Shown here piece by piece: positions 47,596-58,210 of a stretch of 64,000 nucleotides of DNA. The notes under the pieces are model-generated. The model was given only the letters and a program-made list of their open reading frames with translations, was not told the origin of the DNA and made no database searches. The translations under genes and the position numbers were made by a program. The stretch covers positions 313,400,209-313,464,208 of the forward strand of contig NC_057802.1 in the NCBI RefSeq assembly GCF_018294505.1. The letters run 5' to 3'. The stretch's first letter is position 1. Each line of letters starts with the position of its first letter. This DNA is from Triticum aestivum. Its lineage: Eukaryota > Streptophyta > Magnoliopsida > Poales > Poaceae.

Positions 47596-50085
47596 TGTCG
47601 TTCTTTTCAAACTGGAATTCTTCTTCGAGCTGATTTCCTGCAAAAAAAGATCCGTAAGGCACATGCGGAAAAGTAGAAGTTCAAATTGTTATGTCATATC
47701 ATAGACAGTACCTCATCCTGGGAATGACCAGTGCATAACATGGTTTTTCCATTCAATGTCTTCTAAATTTAGCACAGGAGACTTCAACGGAAATTCGTTT
47801 ATAGACTTGCCATCAAAGTGTGATTTCCTCAGGTAACACCGATACTGCTGCAATGCTTTCTTGAAAAGCGCAAGCAAGCGTTGCTTGTCATGACTATCCA
47901 GATTGACCCTCACCTACTTACAACAATGTAATGTAAATCATTGATGTGTTCAATCAGCAGAAAACGGGAAAATAATCACCATGAATAATAGCACTTACAC
48001 GTAAGTGGGACGGGAAGATGTGAAAATGGTGTTTGTCTTCACTATAATCTTCCCATGATGGGAATATATGCACATAGTCCCTAACAACATTGAAAGCATT
48101 GTCTTTAAACTGGGAATAACTCGAATGGGGTTCCAATCTGTAGGAATTGGCCGTCTCTGCAGTTGGGATAGGTCTTCGGCCGGTGGACTTGCTGTACTTT
48201 TTGCTGGAGTGGGATTTTTCTGTGGTATGGCTGGTGCTATGGCAACTGAAATCGGCATACCTTTTGCTGGAGTGTAGGTCCTGTATGGTGGGGCTAGTGG
48301 TGTGGCCAGTGAAGTATGGGTACAGTTTGCTGGAGTCGGTCCTACGTTTTGTGTCACTGGTTGTACAACCAATATAAGTGGGGTGCTGTCTGATTTCTCT
48401 GGCATCACCACATTTTTCAAGGACTTTGCTGGTGCTCCTTCAGGTTCGGCAATCACCCTCTTCCTTTTTGATGTCTGATGCACAAGAACAACATTTGAGT
48501 GAAAAAACATGGTATGATGACAGATGGAATATGTATTGATAATGGATGGGCATGGCATCTTGACATATATGATGAGTAAACTAAGTAGATGGCGGGGCAA
48601 CAAAGTATAAGAAATGCAAGACAACATATACAAGATACGCGCAATCAATAAAACCTTGCCAAATTATAACAAACACCTTGATGGGTGAACAGGACATGCC
48701 ATCCGCCTTTGACTCCTCGAGGTTAGAATAGTCATTAGGATAATATTCTGAACAAGAATCTACAGGTGGGGAGCGTATGAGTTTCATTGCATCCAGAATG
48801 GCACTCAATGCCTTAGTGCCAATTTTGTAAGTCGTTGCAGTGTTCCACAATATTCTTCTGTTGCGCGGATTCTGATATTCACTGTAATTATGTATAATAT
48901 CTGAGAACCATGAAAACATAAATAGTAGTGAGATTATCTTTCTAATGCAGAGGATATTCTAATATGGGGGCGCCCCTGTAAACCCTTGTGTGCTATCACT
49001 GGATTCTGATGAGAGAGCTCATGTGTGCTGTAATATGGTGCGTGCATTAATATAATCTGGCACAAGTACACACAAAAATAGGCTCCAGAAGTAAGGATAG
49101 TTAGCAAATGATAGGTTCATAATATACTGTATAGAGTTTATTGCCAAACCATGATAACAAGAGCACACAACAACTAGGCAGATCGTAGTGTACATAAAAG
49201 GGGTACACCATAACCACGATATATAAATCGGGAAAGTGGAACTGGCTGGAAAATACGGTGTTGTATTGCCTCTACTAATTGAAAGCCTATCGATCACGCA
49301 TAGGCCAGCTCTATCAGCTGTTGACTGCAGATGTCCCTGCTCCCCTTCCTGACAAGGAACAACTGTATGTACTAAATACATAATAACAAAAGAGGAACAT
49401 GTTAAAGAATAGAAGAGGAAGCATATTCTTGAGGTTCCGCTTCATTGCATACAATATTGGTTGCCCACTCATGATGAATCACATCACCCAAAGAAATGCA
49501 ATTCCGTGTTGTCTCTCTATATGTGGCCACATGCATCTGGAAAATCAAGTGGGAGCATTACCTGACCAATTAAATGTGTGTCTGTTAACTAATATCAGTA
49601 TCATATCACAATTCGTATTTGAAGAAGTAAGCTTTGGACTTATGATTGGTGTGTTGTTTAGCTTCAAGAGTGGACTGCTGCTAGTGCGACACAAAGCAGC
49701 TACACAGATCATAGTGTAGATATAACGGGAAAACCTTAAGCATCGGGAGTAAAATCAGCAAAGTAGAACTTGCTGGAATATATGTGCTAGTATTGCTGGT
49801 ACGACTAGAAAGGCTTCGGATACCAGCTCTCTTCAACTGAAGGTGTGGTACTGTTAATATTAGTGTAACTCTCAAAGGCAACATAGCTCCCCGCATTTCC
49901 TTGCTAATCTTGTAGGATTCAAGTGGGCCGGCCACTACAGTTCCTATTCCTATGTTTACAAAATCCTATGAATCAAAGAGGCCCGAAGAGTTCAAAGTGT
50001 CCATCACAACCAATCGTATAGACCTCTACACTGCAAATGTCCCTGCTCATCTTCACTACAAGGAACATACTGTACTACTATCATA

Positions 50086-50244
50086 CTCCCTCCGTTCCAA
50101 AATATAAGTCTTTGTAGAGATTTCCACTATGGATCACATACAGATGTATACAGATACATTTTAGAGTGTAGATTCACTCATTTTGCTCCATATGTTGTCC
50201 ATGGTGGAATCTATACAAAGACTTGTATTTAGGAACGAAGAGAG
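50086..50244. mobile_element. Stowaway-type MITE
   Basis: 159 bp between TA dinucleotides (50084-50085 and 50245-50246). Begins CTCCCTCCGTTCCAAAATAT and ends with the diverged inverse AAGACTTGTATTTAGGAACG + AAGAGAG. Folds as a hairpin. It lies inside the second copy of the tandem repeat and is absent from the first. Confidence 0.88.
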
Positions 50245-50615
50245 TACTTATTAAAGAAGAACGGAAGAGGAACATGCTAAAGAAGAGCAAGCAGATTTTG
50301 GATAATAAAATGTTTGTTGCACAGTGCCCACACATGATGAACTAGAGTGCATTAAGAATGCAACTCCCTGCTGTCTCTCTATATGTGGTGCACGTGCTTT
50401 TCAAAAGTAAAGTAGGAACATTAGGTGACGAATTAAATGTTATCTGTTTTAGTAATATCAGCATCATATCAGATTCATATTTGAGCAACAAGTTTGGAAT
50501 TATGAGTGGCACATTGTTTAGCTTGATGGATTCAGGAGCAGTGCTAAGCAGCTACGATGATGGTACTGAATATAAAGGCATGTCTGCATGCAAGTCGTGT
50601 GACTTTTGTCATTTG

Positions 50616-50940
50616 GGTCAGTCGACCATTTCAGGCGGTTGGATGAAGATCCTACGTCTCCTAACCCTTCTTCTTCCTCATCTATGATTCTTCCCATACA
50701 GAACAGCGCACGGTCCGCGAGCCAAACCACCGGCCCCAACCCCCCCACCCGCCCTCCCTTGAACCGCCCCCATCGCCTATGTTCCTCTGCCACCCCCGCC
50801 CCCACCCGCGTTGAGTTTTCTTCGTTCGGCGAGGCCCCACCACCGCCCCCACAACCACCGTCCCCACCCGAGCCCCTTCCTTCGCACCGGCGAACTCCGG
50901 CGAGCTCTCAAAAATCGACTGACCGAATTTTGAAATTTAT
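50616..50940. mobile_element. Candidate small DNA transposon with GC-rich cargo
   Basis: The left side starts GGGTCAGTCGACC; the right side contains the inverse TCGACTGACC at about 50918-50927, 15-25 bp inside the presumed end. TGTCATTT flanks both sides (50608-50615 and about 50947-50954), which could be an 8-bp target duplication. The interior is proline-codon-rich, like a first exon. A related copy is at 60497-60854. Superfamily not assigned. Confidence 0.45.
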
Positions 50941-51060
50941 TCTACTGTCATTTAACTAGTGTGGAATATAAAAGGGGAAAACCATAAGCATTGCGAGTAT
51001 AGTGTTGAGTGTGCCATGACGGATCTGAAGGTGCAAACCGGACAAAGGCAACTTCACAAC

Positions 51061-51640
51061 CAATGTTTGCTTTCAACTAACAAGTAAGTGATGGACAAGA
51101 AATCAGAGTAAAGCAGTGGCGGTCTATTTTCTTGCTGTGATAAATAAGTTGAGCAGATAGTACGAAATAGTACCGCATCTGGTGCGGCGCCGTGTATGCA
51201 TCTGCTGAGAATTTGACGGTGTTGCGGTAGCGATGGCTGTCGGCAGTGTGGAAGCAGATCTAGGAGGGTAGACGGTGGCGGCGGGGAGCGGTGGACGAGA
51301 TGGTCGTAGGAGCGGCGCCGGCAAGGTGGACGACGGCGGGGATGAAGCGAGAGGACGGGATGCAAGGATCCCGGTCTGAAGCCGTGGATGAGAGAGGTCG
51401 ATCTCTTTTAATGGATGACGGCGTCGGGGTATCAGCTCCGACATGGTGGAGGAGGACGACGGTGGATGGGGTGGCGGACGGAGGAGGCTGGGGTGGAGAA
51501 GGTGTTTTGGCGCCCATGGAGTACGAATGGGGAAATGGAGGGAGAGAGGAAGGGGGGAACCATGTCTTCAGGGCGCGCTTGTCTCAAATGCGTGGAAATT
51601 TACAAACTTAGCCCCCGTTTAAAATTTCCTACATCACATT
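51061..51640 (-). other. GC-rich block, possible first exon/promoter side of the CACTA gene
   Basis: 51.15-51.6 kb is GC-rich, with overlapping ORFs on both strands and no known domain. On the minus strand it precedes the repeat-rich region and the exons at 48.9-46.2 kb, so it may be the 5' leader or first exon. The ATG cannot be chosen with confidence. Confidence 0.35.
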
Positions 51641-52360
51641 AATATTAGTCGGTTGGAGATAGGACGGTAATCTCGCATACACCGAATATTTGCCGACGAG
51701 AGTTTATTTTTGGCGCCCATCGTGTATGAATCGGGGAGGGAGTCGATTTTGGCCGAGGAGACACTGTGTTTTGGTGCCCACCGTGTATGAATCCGGGTGA
51801 GAGGCGGTTATGTCACGTTTGAGTGAAATTACAAACCTACCCCTATCGAAACCTATAGAAATCGAGCCGATAGGCGTTGCGTTTCAGGGATAGGCAGTAA
51901 TTTCCATCTCGCGGATTTTGGTTCCAGGCGGTTACTGCGACTTTCCCTGCTTCGTTCTAATTTTTGCAGAGCAAGAGTGCACGTTTACCGTGCCAACTCA
52001 ATTCGAATCCAATTTGTATTCTATTTTTGTTCGGGCAGGATCCATTTTCGATTGGAATAAAATTCTATATACATCATTTTTTATATATACTTTCAAAAGC
52101 ACAACAAAGAATTCTCCTCCTTTATATGTATAATATGATTTACAAATACAATGATCTCAAAATCATAAGGTTGAATTCAAAAAATTTAAACCAAATTATG
52201 TTCTACTAAAATGTATGGATCAGTAATATCTACATATTAAATAACATAGATGCGCGTGAATTCATATGAGTATGCATGTTTTATATATCAATTTTGGTTC
52301 GAGTATGAATTACATGTATCATCATCTCGAATTCAAATATTTAAATCCCTTTTATGTTGA
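51641..52360. other. Unannotated AT-rich stretch
   Basis: Contains two copies of a phrase of the type TTTTGG(C/T)GCCCA(T/C)CGTGTATGAATC (51711 and 51769). Otherwise I see no coding, TIR or LTR signal. Confidence 0.5.
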
Positions 52361-53183
52361 CTCCTTTCACGCCCATCTCTCTCGCATGCTCCTTCATGTA
52401 GCTATCATTCTCTTTTCTCCAGCTCACCCGCACGCTCACTTCATATTTCTCCTATCTTCGCAAACATGGTCTCTCGACGTCTCCCTTGAGAAGTGTCGCA
52501 CACTCCCTATCATTATACATTACACGGTTTTCATTATCTCTCACGTCTCTACCGTTCTCTGCTATCACTAGGTACCTAAGATATCTTTTTCACCGCCACA
52601 CACACAGTCTCACTCGTCTTTCACTTTGTCTTTCTCTCTATGGGGTTCTCTCACACGCCCTATATGTCTCTAGATATGACTCATACCACTAAAATTACTC
52701 TCTCCTGCAGACACAACATTTATTGCGGTCTCCTTTTCGTCTCCATCCAAGTTATAAAACTGGCATTATTCATTTGTTTACCTATCAGACAAACTCCCCC
52801 CCCCCACTCTCTCTCACACACACACACAACTCCTGCTTCCACTCCCCTTCTCGACTACCGTCTCTCTCTCACACACACAAAACTCTCGCTTTCGCACCCC
52901 CGCCTCACAAACATTGATCGACTAGCCTCCTGATAGGTTTATACACCCGCACACTCGTGCTTCCACTATCGCGTACATGTCTCTCTCGTGCTCCTTGTAT
53001 CTATGTAGATTTTTCTTCCCTTCTAGAGACACGCCCTCTCGATCGTGCACACACACACTATCGCCTCATTTTAAGCTGATACCTCTCGCACACACACTCT
53101 TTGTGTCTTTGTCACACATGCACTCCGTCCTCCCCCTCTCTCCCTCTCTCTAACACACACAACACACACACACACACACACAT
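52361..53183. repeat. Pyrimidine-rich CT/CA microsatellite-like block
   Basis: Long runs of CTCTCT and CACACA on the plus strand (densest at 52799-52880 and 53150-53182). The open frames here are Ser/Leu/His/Thr artefacts of the simple repeats. Confidence 0.75.
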
Positions 53184-53199
53184 GGGCTTTTTGCAACAA

Positions 53200-53427
53200 C
53201 TAGCAAGATGCCCATGCGTTGCACGGAACATCAAGATGCATTTGTATGAGTTGTTTATCTTGTGGGAGAAAAGGATGAACGAGGGAAGGCCTTATTTGCA
53301 AATGTGGAGAGGGGTGTGGGTATCTTTTTGCAAAATTGCCACAGTTTCCTTCCTATCCGTCAGATATAAATCAGATGGCCTATATTGCAGGATGGCAGGC
53401 ACACCATCATCACCAACTCTGTTTTTG
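53200..53427 (-). mobile_element. Small Helitron, minus strand (5' end truncated)
   Basis: The minus-strand 3' end is CTAG at 53203-53200, preceded by CCGTGCAACGCATGG, a short GC hairpin about 10 nt before CTAG, and followed by T. This is the Helitron 3' signature. The 5' end stops at ACAAAAACAGAGTTGG and lacks the TCTCTACTC start kept by its neighbour. Confidence 0.72.
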
Positions 53428-53636
53428 TCTCTACTCTTATAAAAAGCATAGTCGGTGATGATGGGGTGCCTGCCATCCTGCAATATAGGCCATCCGATCT
53501 ATATCTAACGGATAGGAAGGAAACTATGCCAATTTACCCGCACTCCTCTCCACATTTGTAGATAAGGCCTTCCCTCGTTCATCCTTTTCTCCCACAAGAT
53601 CTTGATGTTTCGTGCAACGCACGGACATCTTGCTAG
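53428..53636 (+). mobile_element. Small Helitron, plus strand
   Basis: 209 bp from TCTCTACTCTTATAAAAAG to CGTGCAACGCACG (perfect hairpin), GACATCTTG, CTAG (53633-53636), then T. It starts with TC and ends with CTAG, as Helitrons do. No coding capacity. It lies head to head with 53200-53427. Confidence 0.78.
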
Positions 53637-54432
53637 TAAGATTAGAAATTAGAGATATACCACTTCTCGAATCTTGAAACCAACAACATTCCTCCCTTAT
53701 CTCATCAAAACCGCCAAAGGAATATATTTTGAGTGAAACATAACATATTTTTAGTGATACACGTATTTCAAAACTAGATTCTTTTTTCTATCAAATCGGT
53801 GAATATGTAATAATCTACTTTGATCGTGTGGCAACGTATTAGCACATTGCTAGTAGTTATTACTACTGTATAATTTTTTGGACACCAGACAAACGGTGGA
53901 GTACATATACGAAGAGAAGAGGCGCACGCACGCAGTCGGTCTCTCGCTATCTCGCACACATGAGAGTTACGTAAAGGCACCATTAATAAATAAACTCTTA
54001 AACCCTAGGTGCACGATTGCTACATGCGCGGCTATCGGGTACGTGGTGGAGCGCACCTTTGTAGGAATAGTCAGCTCACATGATAATTTGATCCGTAGGA
54101 GTTGATGGTCGGGACCACAGGTGAACGACCTGGAGGCCGTGGCTCGCCAGTTGCCACAGATCGAGTAGCCACGTTTAAAATATCATTTTTTTAGCGGGGT
54201 AAGAGTTCCGATTTTCAATGGCGCATTATAAGTACTAAGTAGTTTTTAGAACGATTGGTATGGAGTGAAAATGGAATTCATAACTACTACCTCCTTGGCG
54301 TATGGCTGTATGGGTTTATGTTGCAAGATGTTGAACCTGGTAGTTCTAGGGCAAATACTATAGTTTAGATGTTGGTTTTCAGTAATGAAAATAGGAAGGG
54401 GGAAACCCTTCTTTGATGAAAAAATACTAGTA
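53637..54432. other. Unannotated stretch
   Basis: No domain, repeat or transposon end recognised. Short ORFs only. Confidence 0.5.
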
Positions 54433-54556
54433 CCACCGTTCTGGTTTACTAGTCCCCATTGTATTTTGGGTCAAAGTTTGTCCACGAATTTTACTTGTAA
54501 AATGTGAATGGAAAACGAGATTTTGTTATACCGAAACAAAAAAGGACTGGAGGGAG
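54433..54556. mobile_element. Degenerate Stowaway-like MITE
   Basis: Starts CCACCGTTCTGGTTTACTAG and ends GGACTGGAGGGAG after a TA (54431-54432). The ends are degenerate forms of CTCCCTCCGTTCTGG and its inverse. Interior AT-rich. Confidence 0.55.
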
Positions 54557-55179
54557 TGATTGCTCTGACACGGACACGACCTCTCATAGCGCAGGCATTG
54601 AAGCAGCACGTCGGCCAAGAGGGCCCCACTCGCAGCAGGCCCGGCTGAACACGCCTCCTCGCCGCATGCAACCGGCTTGAGACTGCCCTGCCTGCCTCCA
54701 TTGAATCCGCGTGTGTGCTGGCAACACGTCCTTCCGTGAGCCAGCCGGCATTTTAGAACACAAAAATGATCAAAATATAATTAATTACGCATGGTCTTGA
54801 CTTGTTGTGCTCGCACTGGTAGCAGGAACTAGAGGTTTTTCTTTATTTATAACTCTCCTCACATTTTTTTGGCTTTGAAGTGAATCATGGTTGTGGACAT
54901 TATCTATGAATGTGCAGATATCTGTGAACATGAGTTTGATGTGGAAGTTGAAATTGGAATGTTGGGCTTGCACGTGAACTATACCATGTCCAATGCTTCG
55001 TCTGTTATTGTTTGGAAAGTAATTGCTGTTATTACATGACCTGAAAAAATTATTTTGTGCCACATCAGTAGATGCACGAACATCACAACAGGCTTGCCGA
55101 CTGGATAAACATTTGAACCTAGCTATTATGAAGGAAAATTTGTATTCATAACAGTTTTAGATAGCAGGAGAGGCCTAGC
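54557..55179. other. Unannotated stretch beside the 55.2-kb exon
   Basis: A 92-codon minus-strand ORF (55063-54785) lies here, in the position of a 3' UTR for the exon at 55180-55512. It matches nothing I recognise. Confidence 0.45.
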
Positions 55180-55910
55180 CTACTCTGCCTCTGCTAGCTT
55201 ATTTCTGGCTTCTTCCATCTCTTCTTTGGCTTGGGTGAAGAGAGCATCTGATTGCTCTTTTCGCTTCTTCAGGAACTCGGCTACATTCTCAAGGGCTACT
55301 GCACGCTTTCTTTTAGCCTTTACTAGAGCCACGAGGACACGAACAGTTGATGACTCCACCTGCCTTGTGTGTAATCCAGCATCATCTGGGAATTCGCACC
55401 TTGTGTCTAATCCATCACCATTAGTGAACTGGCACCTTGTGTGTAATCCAGCCTCATTTTGGAAACATGATCTCGAGGTTGACCATACTTCCCTCCTTGC
55501 AGGAACTGCATCCTGACATGAAGTTACTTCTTTTTTAGATCAATACTCAGAGCAACCCAGATCCAATTAGTAGAAGCCAGATAAACAGGACTCGGAGAGT
55601 GAATTCAAAAGGAAAAATATAAAAATAGACTACAAGGTAAAAACGAAAGGATTAGGATGATTAAGACTCTTCTTATTGCACATCGAAGAACACGAGGCTA
55701 AGAGAAACAGAAACTACAACATATACACATCGAAGAACATGAGGCTAAACGAAAGTAATTGAAAGGGTGTTACTTACCAAAGCTCGTTTTACAGGTTCAG
55801 TGCAGCTCCTCTTTAACTTGCCACGCTCCTTGAAGATGTCCCCAATATCTCATGTTTGGTCCTCATTGCTCCTCCGCATGTTCGCACTCGTGGTTTTAAA
55901 ATCTCAACCT
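55180..55910 (-). pseudogene. Two exons of a transposon-type gene, last one with a 12-residue triple repeat
   Basis: The last exon, 55512-55180, follows a CAG acceptor and ends in TAG. It reads three near-copies of C-x-F-x-N-x-x-G-L-x-T-R (CFQNEAGLHTR, CQFTNGDGLDTR, CEFPDDAGLHTR). A helical, coiled-coil-like tail follows (LVALVKAKRKRAVALENVAE, FTQAKEEMEEARNKLAEAE). An upstream exon at about 55910-55778 ends GRALU-like at CGAGCTTTG/GTAAGT, reading DIGDIFKERGKLKRS and containing one in-frame TGA. The tail resembles the C-termini of CACTA accessory proteins, so this may be a second CACTA gene remnant; that link is inference. Confidence 0.5.
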
Positions 55911-55928
55911 GGCAAGAAAAATATAATA

Positions 55929-56005
55929 CTCCCTCCGTCCCATAATATAAGAACATTTTTGACACTACACTAGTGTCAAAAACGTTCTTATATTATGGGA
56001 CGGAG
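55929..56005. mobile_element. Stowaway MITE (Thalos-like)
   Basis: 77 bp flanked by TA (55927-55928, 56006-56007). CTCCCTCCGTCCCATAATAT ... TGACACTACACTAGTGTCA ... ATATTATGGGACGGAG, a nearly perfect hairpin. The right end has lost the last GGAG of the terminal repeat. Confidence 0.92.
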
Positions 56006-56247
56006 TAGTAATACTTGCGAATCTTGTGGGCAACATTAAAGCACTCGTCTGCCATGTTAGAGCATCTCCAACAGAAGCGCCACGCGCGGCGCTTTAAAAA
56101 GCGTTTACAGTGCCGGAATAGCCAGTTTTTGCGGGCTCGGAGTGCTGAGATCGAGAAGTAGAGATAGAGAGTAGAGACTAGAGAGTAGAGACATAGATAG
56201 TTCTCAGCATAGATATAGCATAGATAGATAAAAAATAGATAGTTCAA

Positions 56248-56815
56248 CTACTCCTCGTCGTCCGACTCCTCCTCGGTGATGTCCTCCTCCGACGTCTCAA
56301 TGTAGGCGTGAAGATACCGATCGTCGTCGGATTCCCAGGGCGACGCTGCTCCCAGCTTCATGTTGAATTGAGCGCCCGCTTTTCACGTACGCTTGTCCTC
56401 ACGATAGGCGGCTCGCTCCACCCTCCTCTTCTCCCTCTCCGCCCTCCTTTGCGCGTAGAACTTGCACTCATTGATGATGTCCTGCGGGAAGCGTTGGCGC
56501 CACAGCACCATGGCTTCCTCGTCCATCTTGGCGATGCCGAGATGGTGCTCCCGCCTCCGATTGTCGCAACGATCCTCGTTGGTGATAAGCCGCGGCAGAG
56601 GCGCGAGCTCCTGCGCCCGCTCCCGCGTCGGCACGTTGGGGAAGTTCAATGTTCTATGAGGCAATCGGAGGCGCCACGCCGCCGCGTCGTACGTGCGGGT
56701 GGCCTCGTTGGCGGTGTCGAAATTGCCGAGGACGAGGTGCATCCTGGGGAACCGGATCTCGGCAGAGAAGCCGCCGAAGGGGCGAGCGCGGATGCCGCAT
56801 TATCCCCAAGTTTCC
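56248..56815 (-). pseudogene. AP2/ERF-domain gene fragment
   Basis: The minus strand from about 56797 reads GIRARPFGGFSAEIRFPRMH, LVLGNFDTANEATRTYDAAA and WRLRLPHRTLNFP. This has the AP2 hallmarks: G-x-R, AEIR and the LG-x-F-x-T-A-x-E-A-x-x-x-YD-x-AA block, i.e. strands and helix of one AP2 DNA-binding domain. The usual YRG start is lost to a stop (W-G-stop-CGIR). Downstream: PRLITNEDRCDNRRREHHLG, then TGA at 56383. After a frameshift an acidic tail reads MKLGAASPWESDDDRY ... EEESDDEE to TAG 56248-56250. Not a functional transcription factor. Its flank (GAGCATCTCCAACAG at 56060) resembles ends of grass gene-carrying transposons. Confidence 0.75.
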
Positions 56816-57042
56816 TGGTGACGCGACGGCGAGGCGAGAAAGAGCGGGGAGAGAGCGGTGGCGAGGCGCAAAGCAGGGAGAGGGCGGTGGCGAGACACAG
56901 AGCGGGGATAGAGCGGTGGCAAGGCACAGAGCGGTGGAGGGCGTTGGATTTTATAAAGTGCGCCGGACGCCGCGTGCCAAAACTAGTGCGCGCCCGACCG
57001 CTTTTTCCCGCACGCGCGCGATCCTTTCCCGATGTCCCTGCT

Positions 57043-57150
57043 ATCTCTACTCTCTTCTCTATTGTTATATTTATTTTATATTTAATATTTATCTCTACTC
57101 TCTTCTCTACTGTTGTATTTATTTTATATTTAATATTTATCTCTACTTCT
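57043..57150. repeat. 48-bp tandem repeat
   Basis: ATCTCTACTCTCTTCTCTA begins at 57043 and 57091, and ATCTCTACTTCT at 57139: two full units and a start of a third, with TTATTTTATATTTAATATTT as the AT-rich half. Confidence 0.9.
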
Positions 57151-57154
57151 ATAC

Positions 57155-57404
57155 TCTCTACTCCCTCTTTTCTTTTAAAAAACAGAGTTGGTAATGATGG
57201 TGTGCCTGCCATCCTGCAATATAGGTCGTCCGATTTATATCCGATGGATAGGTAGGAAATTATGGCAATTTTGCAGAAAGATACCCACACCCCTCTCCAG
57301 ATTTGCAAATAAGGCCTTCCCTTGTTCATCCTTTTCTCCTACAAGATAAACTACTCATACAAATGCATCTTGATGTTCCGTGCAACGCATGGGCATCTTG
57401 CTAG
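57155..57404 (+). mobile_element. Small Helitron, plus strand
   Basis: About 250 bp from TCTCTACTCC to the hairpin CCGTGCAACGCATGG, GCATCTTG and CTAG (57401-57404), then T. Clearly homologous along its length to the pair at 53.2-53.6 kb (GTGCCTGCCATCCTGCAATA, AAGGCCTTCCCTTGTTCATC). Confidence 0.78.
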
Positions 57405-58210
57405 TTCTAAAAAACTTTCCATCATTTGCCACACTACTGGTTGCAGATGAAGAACCTACCCAAGCACAGCGCGATATAGGAGCAACGCACAATTACAAGC
57501 TCATATTCTGTTGGACAATGGAGGCTATAACCAATTACTTTTATGGGAACAACAGCAACCAGGAAATTTGAAGGGTAGATATGAACAAAATTGGAACTGC
57601 ACATGTACTGCTAAGTGATTCAATACACACATTACCAATCGAGGAGGAGAACAATGGTCGCGGCGGCCTCTGTGCATCATGGTCGGCAACGGGAGTCAGT
57701 TCATTGTCCACGACGGTGGTGCTTCTGCGCTTGGCGTCGGCTTCCGAGAAGCAGATCCGAGACCATGGAATACGGTGCCGGGGAAGAGGCTCCGTGTACG
57801 ACGATGATTGTGGACCGGCTCTAGTACGGCGTACGAGGTCATCGATGAGGCAGATGCGCTGTGGTGGACGAGTGAGCTAATGTAGAAGGGGAGGAGCACG
57901 AAGGCTGCGGTGTCGTGGAGAAGTCTATTTTGCTGTGGGGATAGAAAACAGGGAGTATTCAGGTGTACTACTCTGGGTGCCGGGGTGGGGTTGGCTGGGT
58001 AGGGTGAACCTGAAGTTATGAAAACAACCCCCTACCAAGCGTCATCCGTAGGCTTGTTCCGAAGGCTATGATGGTAACTTCGCACTACTCGAATCAGGGT
58101 CGCGGGAGATTTTCCCACTAACCTCAAAATTTTGTGACACTAAACTCCCCGTGTGGCGTGTTGGGTGATTGGGCTAAGCAACTAGCGAGTAGTACTAGTA
58201 ACTAGTAGTA
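57405..58210. other. Unannotated stretch, GC-rich in the middle
   Basis: 57.65-57.95 kb is GC-rich with overlapping ORFs on both strands and no known domain. It could be the 5' side of the gene remnant at 55.2-55.9 kb. Confidence 0.4.

Larger units (their letters stand above)
46236..48919 (-). pseudogene. CACTA accessory gene of the Transposase_24 type (degenerate exons)
   Basis: Exons on the minus strand with GT-AG borders. 48919-48675 reads NRRILWNTATTYKIGTKALS ... SKADGMSCSPIK. 48477-47998 reads SKRKRVIAEPEGAPAKSLKN, a proline/threonine-rich linker, then after a 1-nt frameshift SYSQFKDNAFNVVRDYVHIF and HHFHIFPSHLR before GTAAGT. 47913-47713 reads VNLDSHDKQRLLALFKKALQ and LRKSHFDGKSINEFPLKSP. 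About 47640-47570 reads SSKKNSSLKR with a stop. The last exon, 46328-46236, reads SEDDISVKQAQSHQLSQLLA and stops at TGA. The 'QYRxxLRKxHFxGK' block is typical of the second protein of plant En/Spm (CACTA) elements. It is not a transposase catalytic domain. Confidence 0.72.
49191..51060. repeat. Long diverged tandem repeat (at least two full copies and a partial third) upstream of the CACTA gene
   Basis: Matching landmarks: GATCGTAGTGTA at 49191 and GATCATAGTGTA at 49707; TGCCCACTCATGATGA at 49462 and TGCCCACACATGATGA at 50326; GTTGTTTAGCTT twice; AAAAGGGGAAAACCATAAGC again at about 50969. The second copy is longer by about 190 bp of extra sequence plus a 159-bp MITE. Confidence 0.75.
37005..51640. 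mobile_element. CACTA-type DNA transposon, one end plus accessory gene (split by an LTR element)
   Basis: The left end reads CTACAAAAGAAATACACTT at 37008, a slightly mutated CACTACAAAA-type terminus, followed by short direct and inverted repeats of ACTTCCATGACG / TCATGGAAGTG, as in CACTA subterminal regions. From 37.4 kb, and again at 45.2-46.0 kb, it is rich in GGCCC/GGGCC motifs. The 37556-45222 Athila-type element interrupts it. A minus-strand accessory gene lies at 46.2-48.9 kb, with tandem-repeat-rich introns to about 51 kb. I find neither the opposite CACTA terminus nor a TNP2-type transposase, so the right limit is arbitrary. Confidence 0.65.

Noticed and set aside
50606..50959. 117-codon plus ORF, Pro-rich
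   Set aside because: Simple-sequence CCCCACC content; better explained as cargo of a small transposon.
57581..57899. ORFs of 67-99 codons on both strands
   Set aside because: No domain, overlapping frames, no promoter; probably leader-like transposon DNA.
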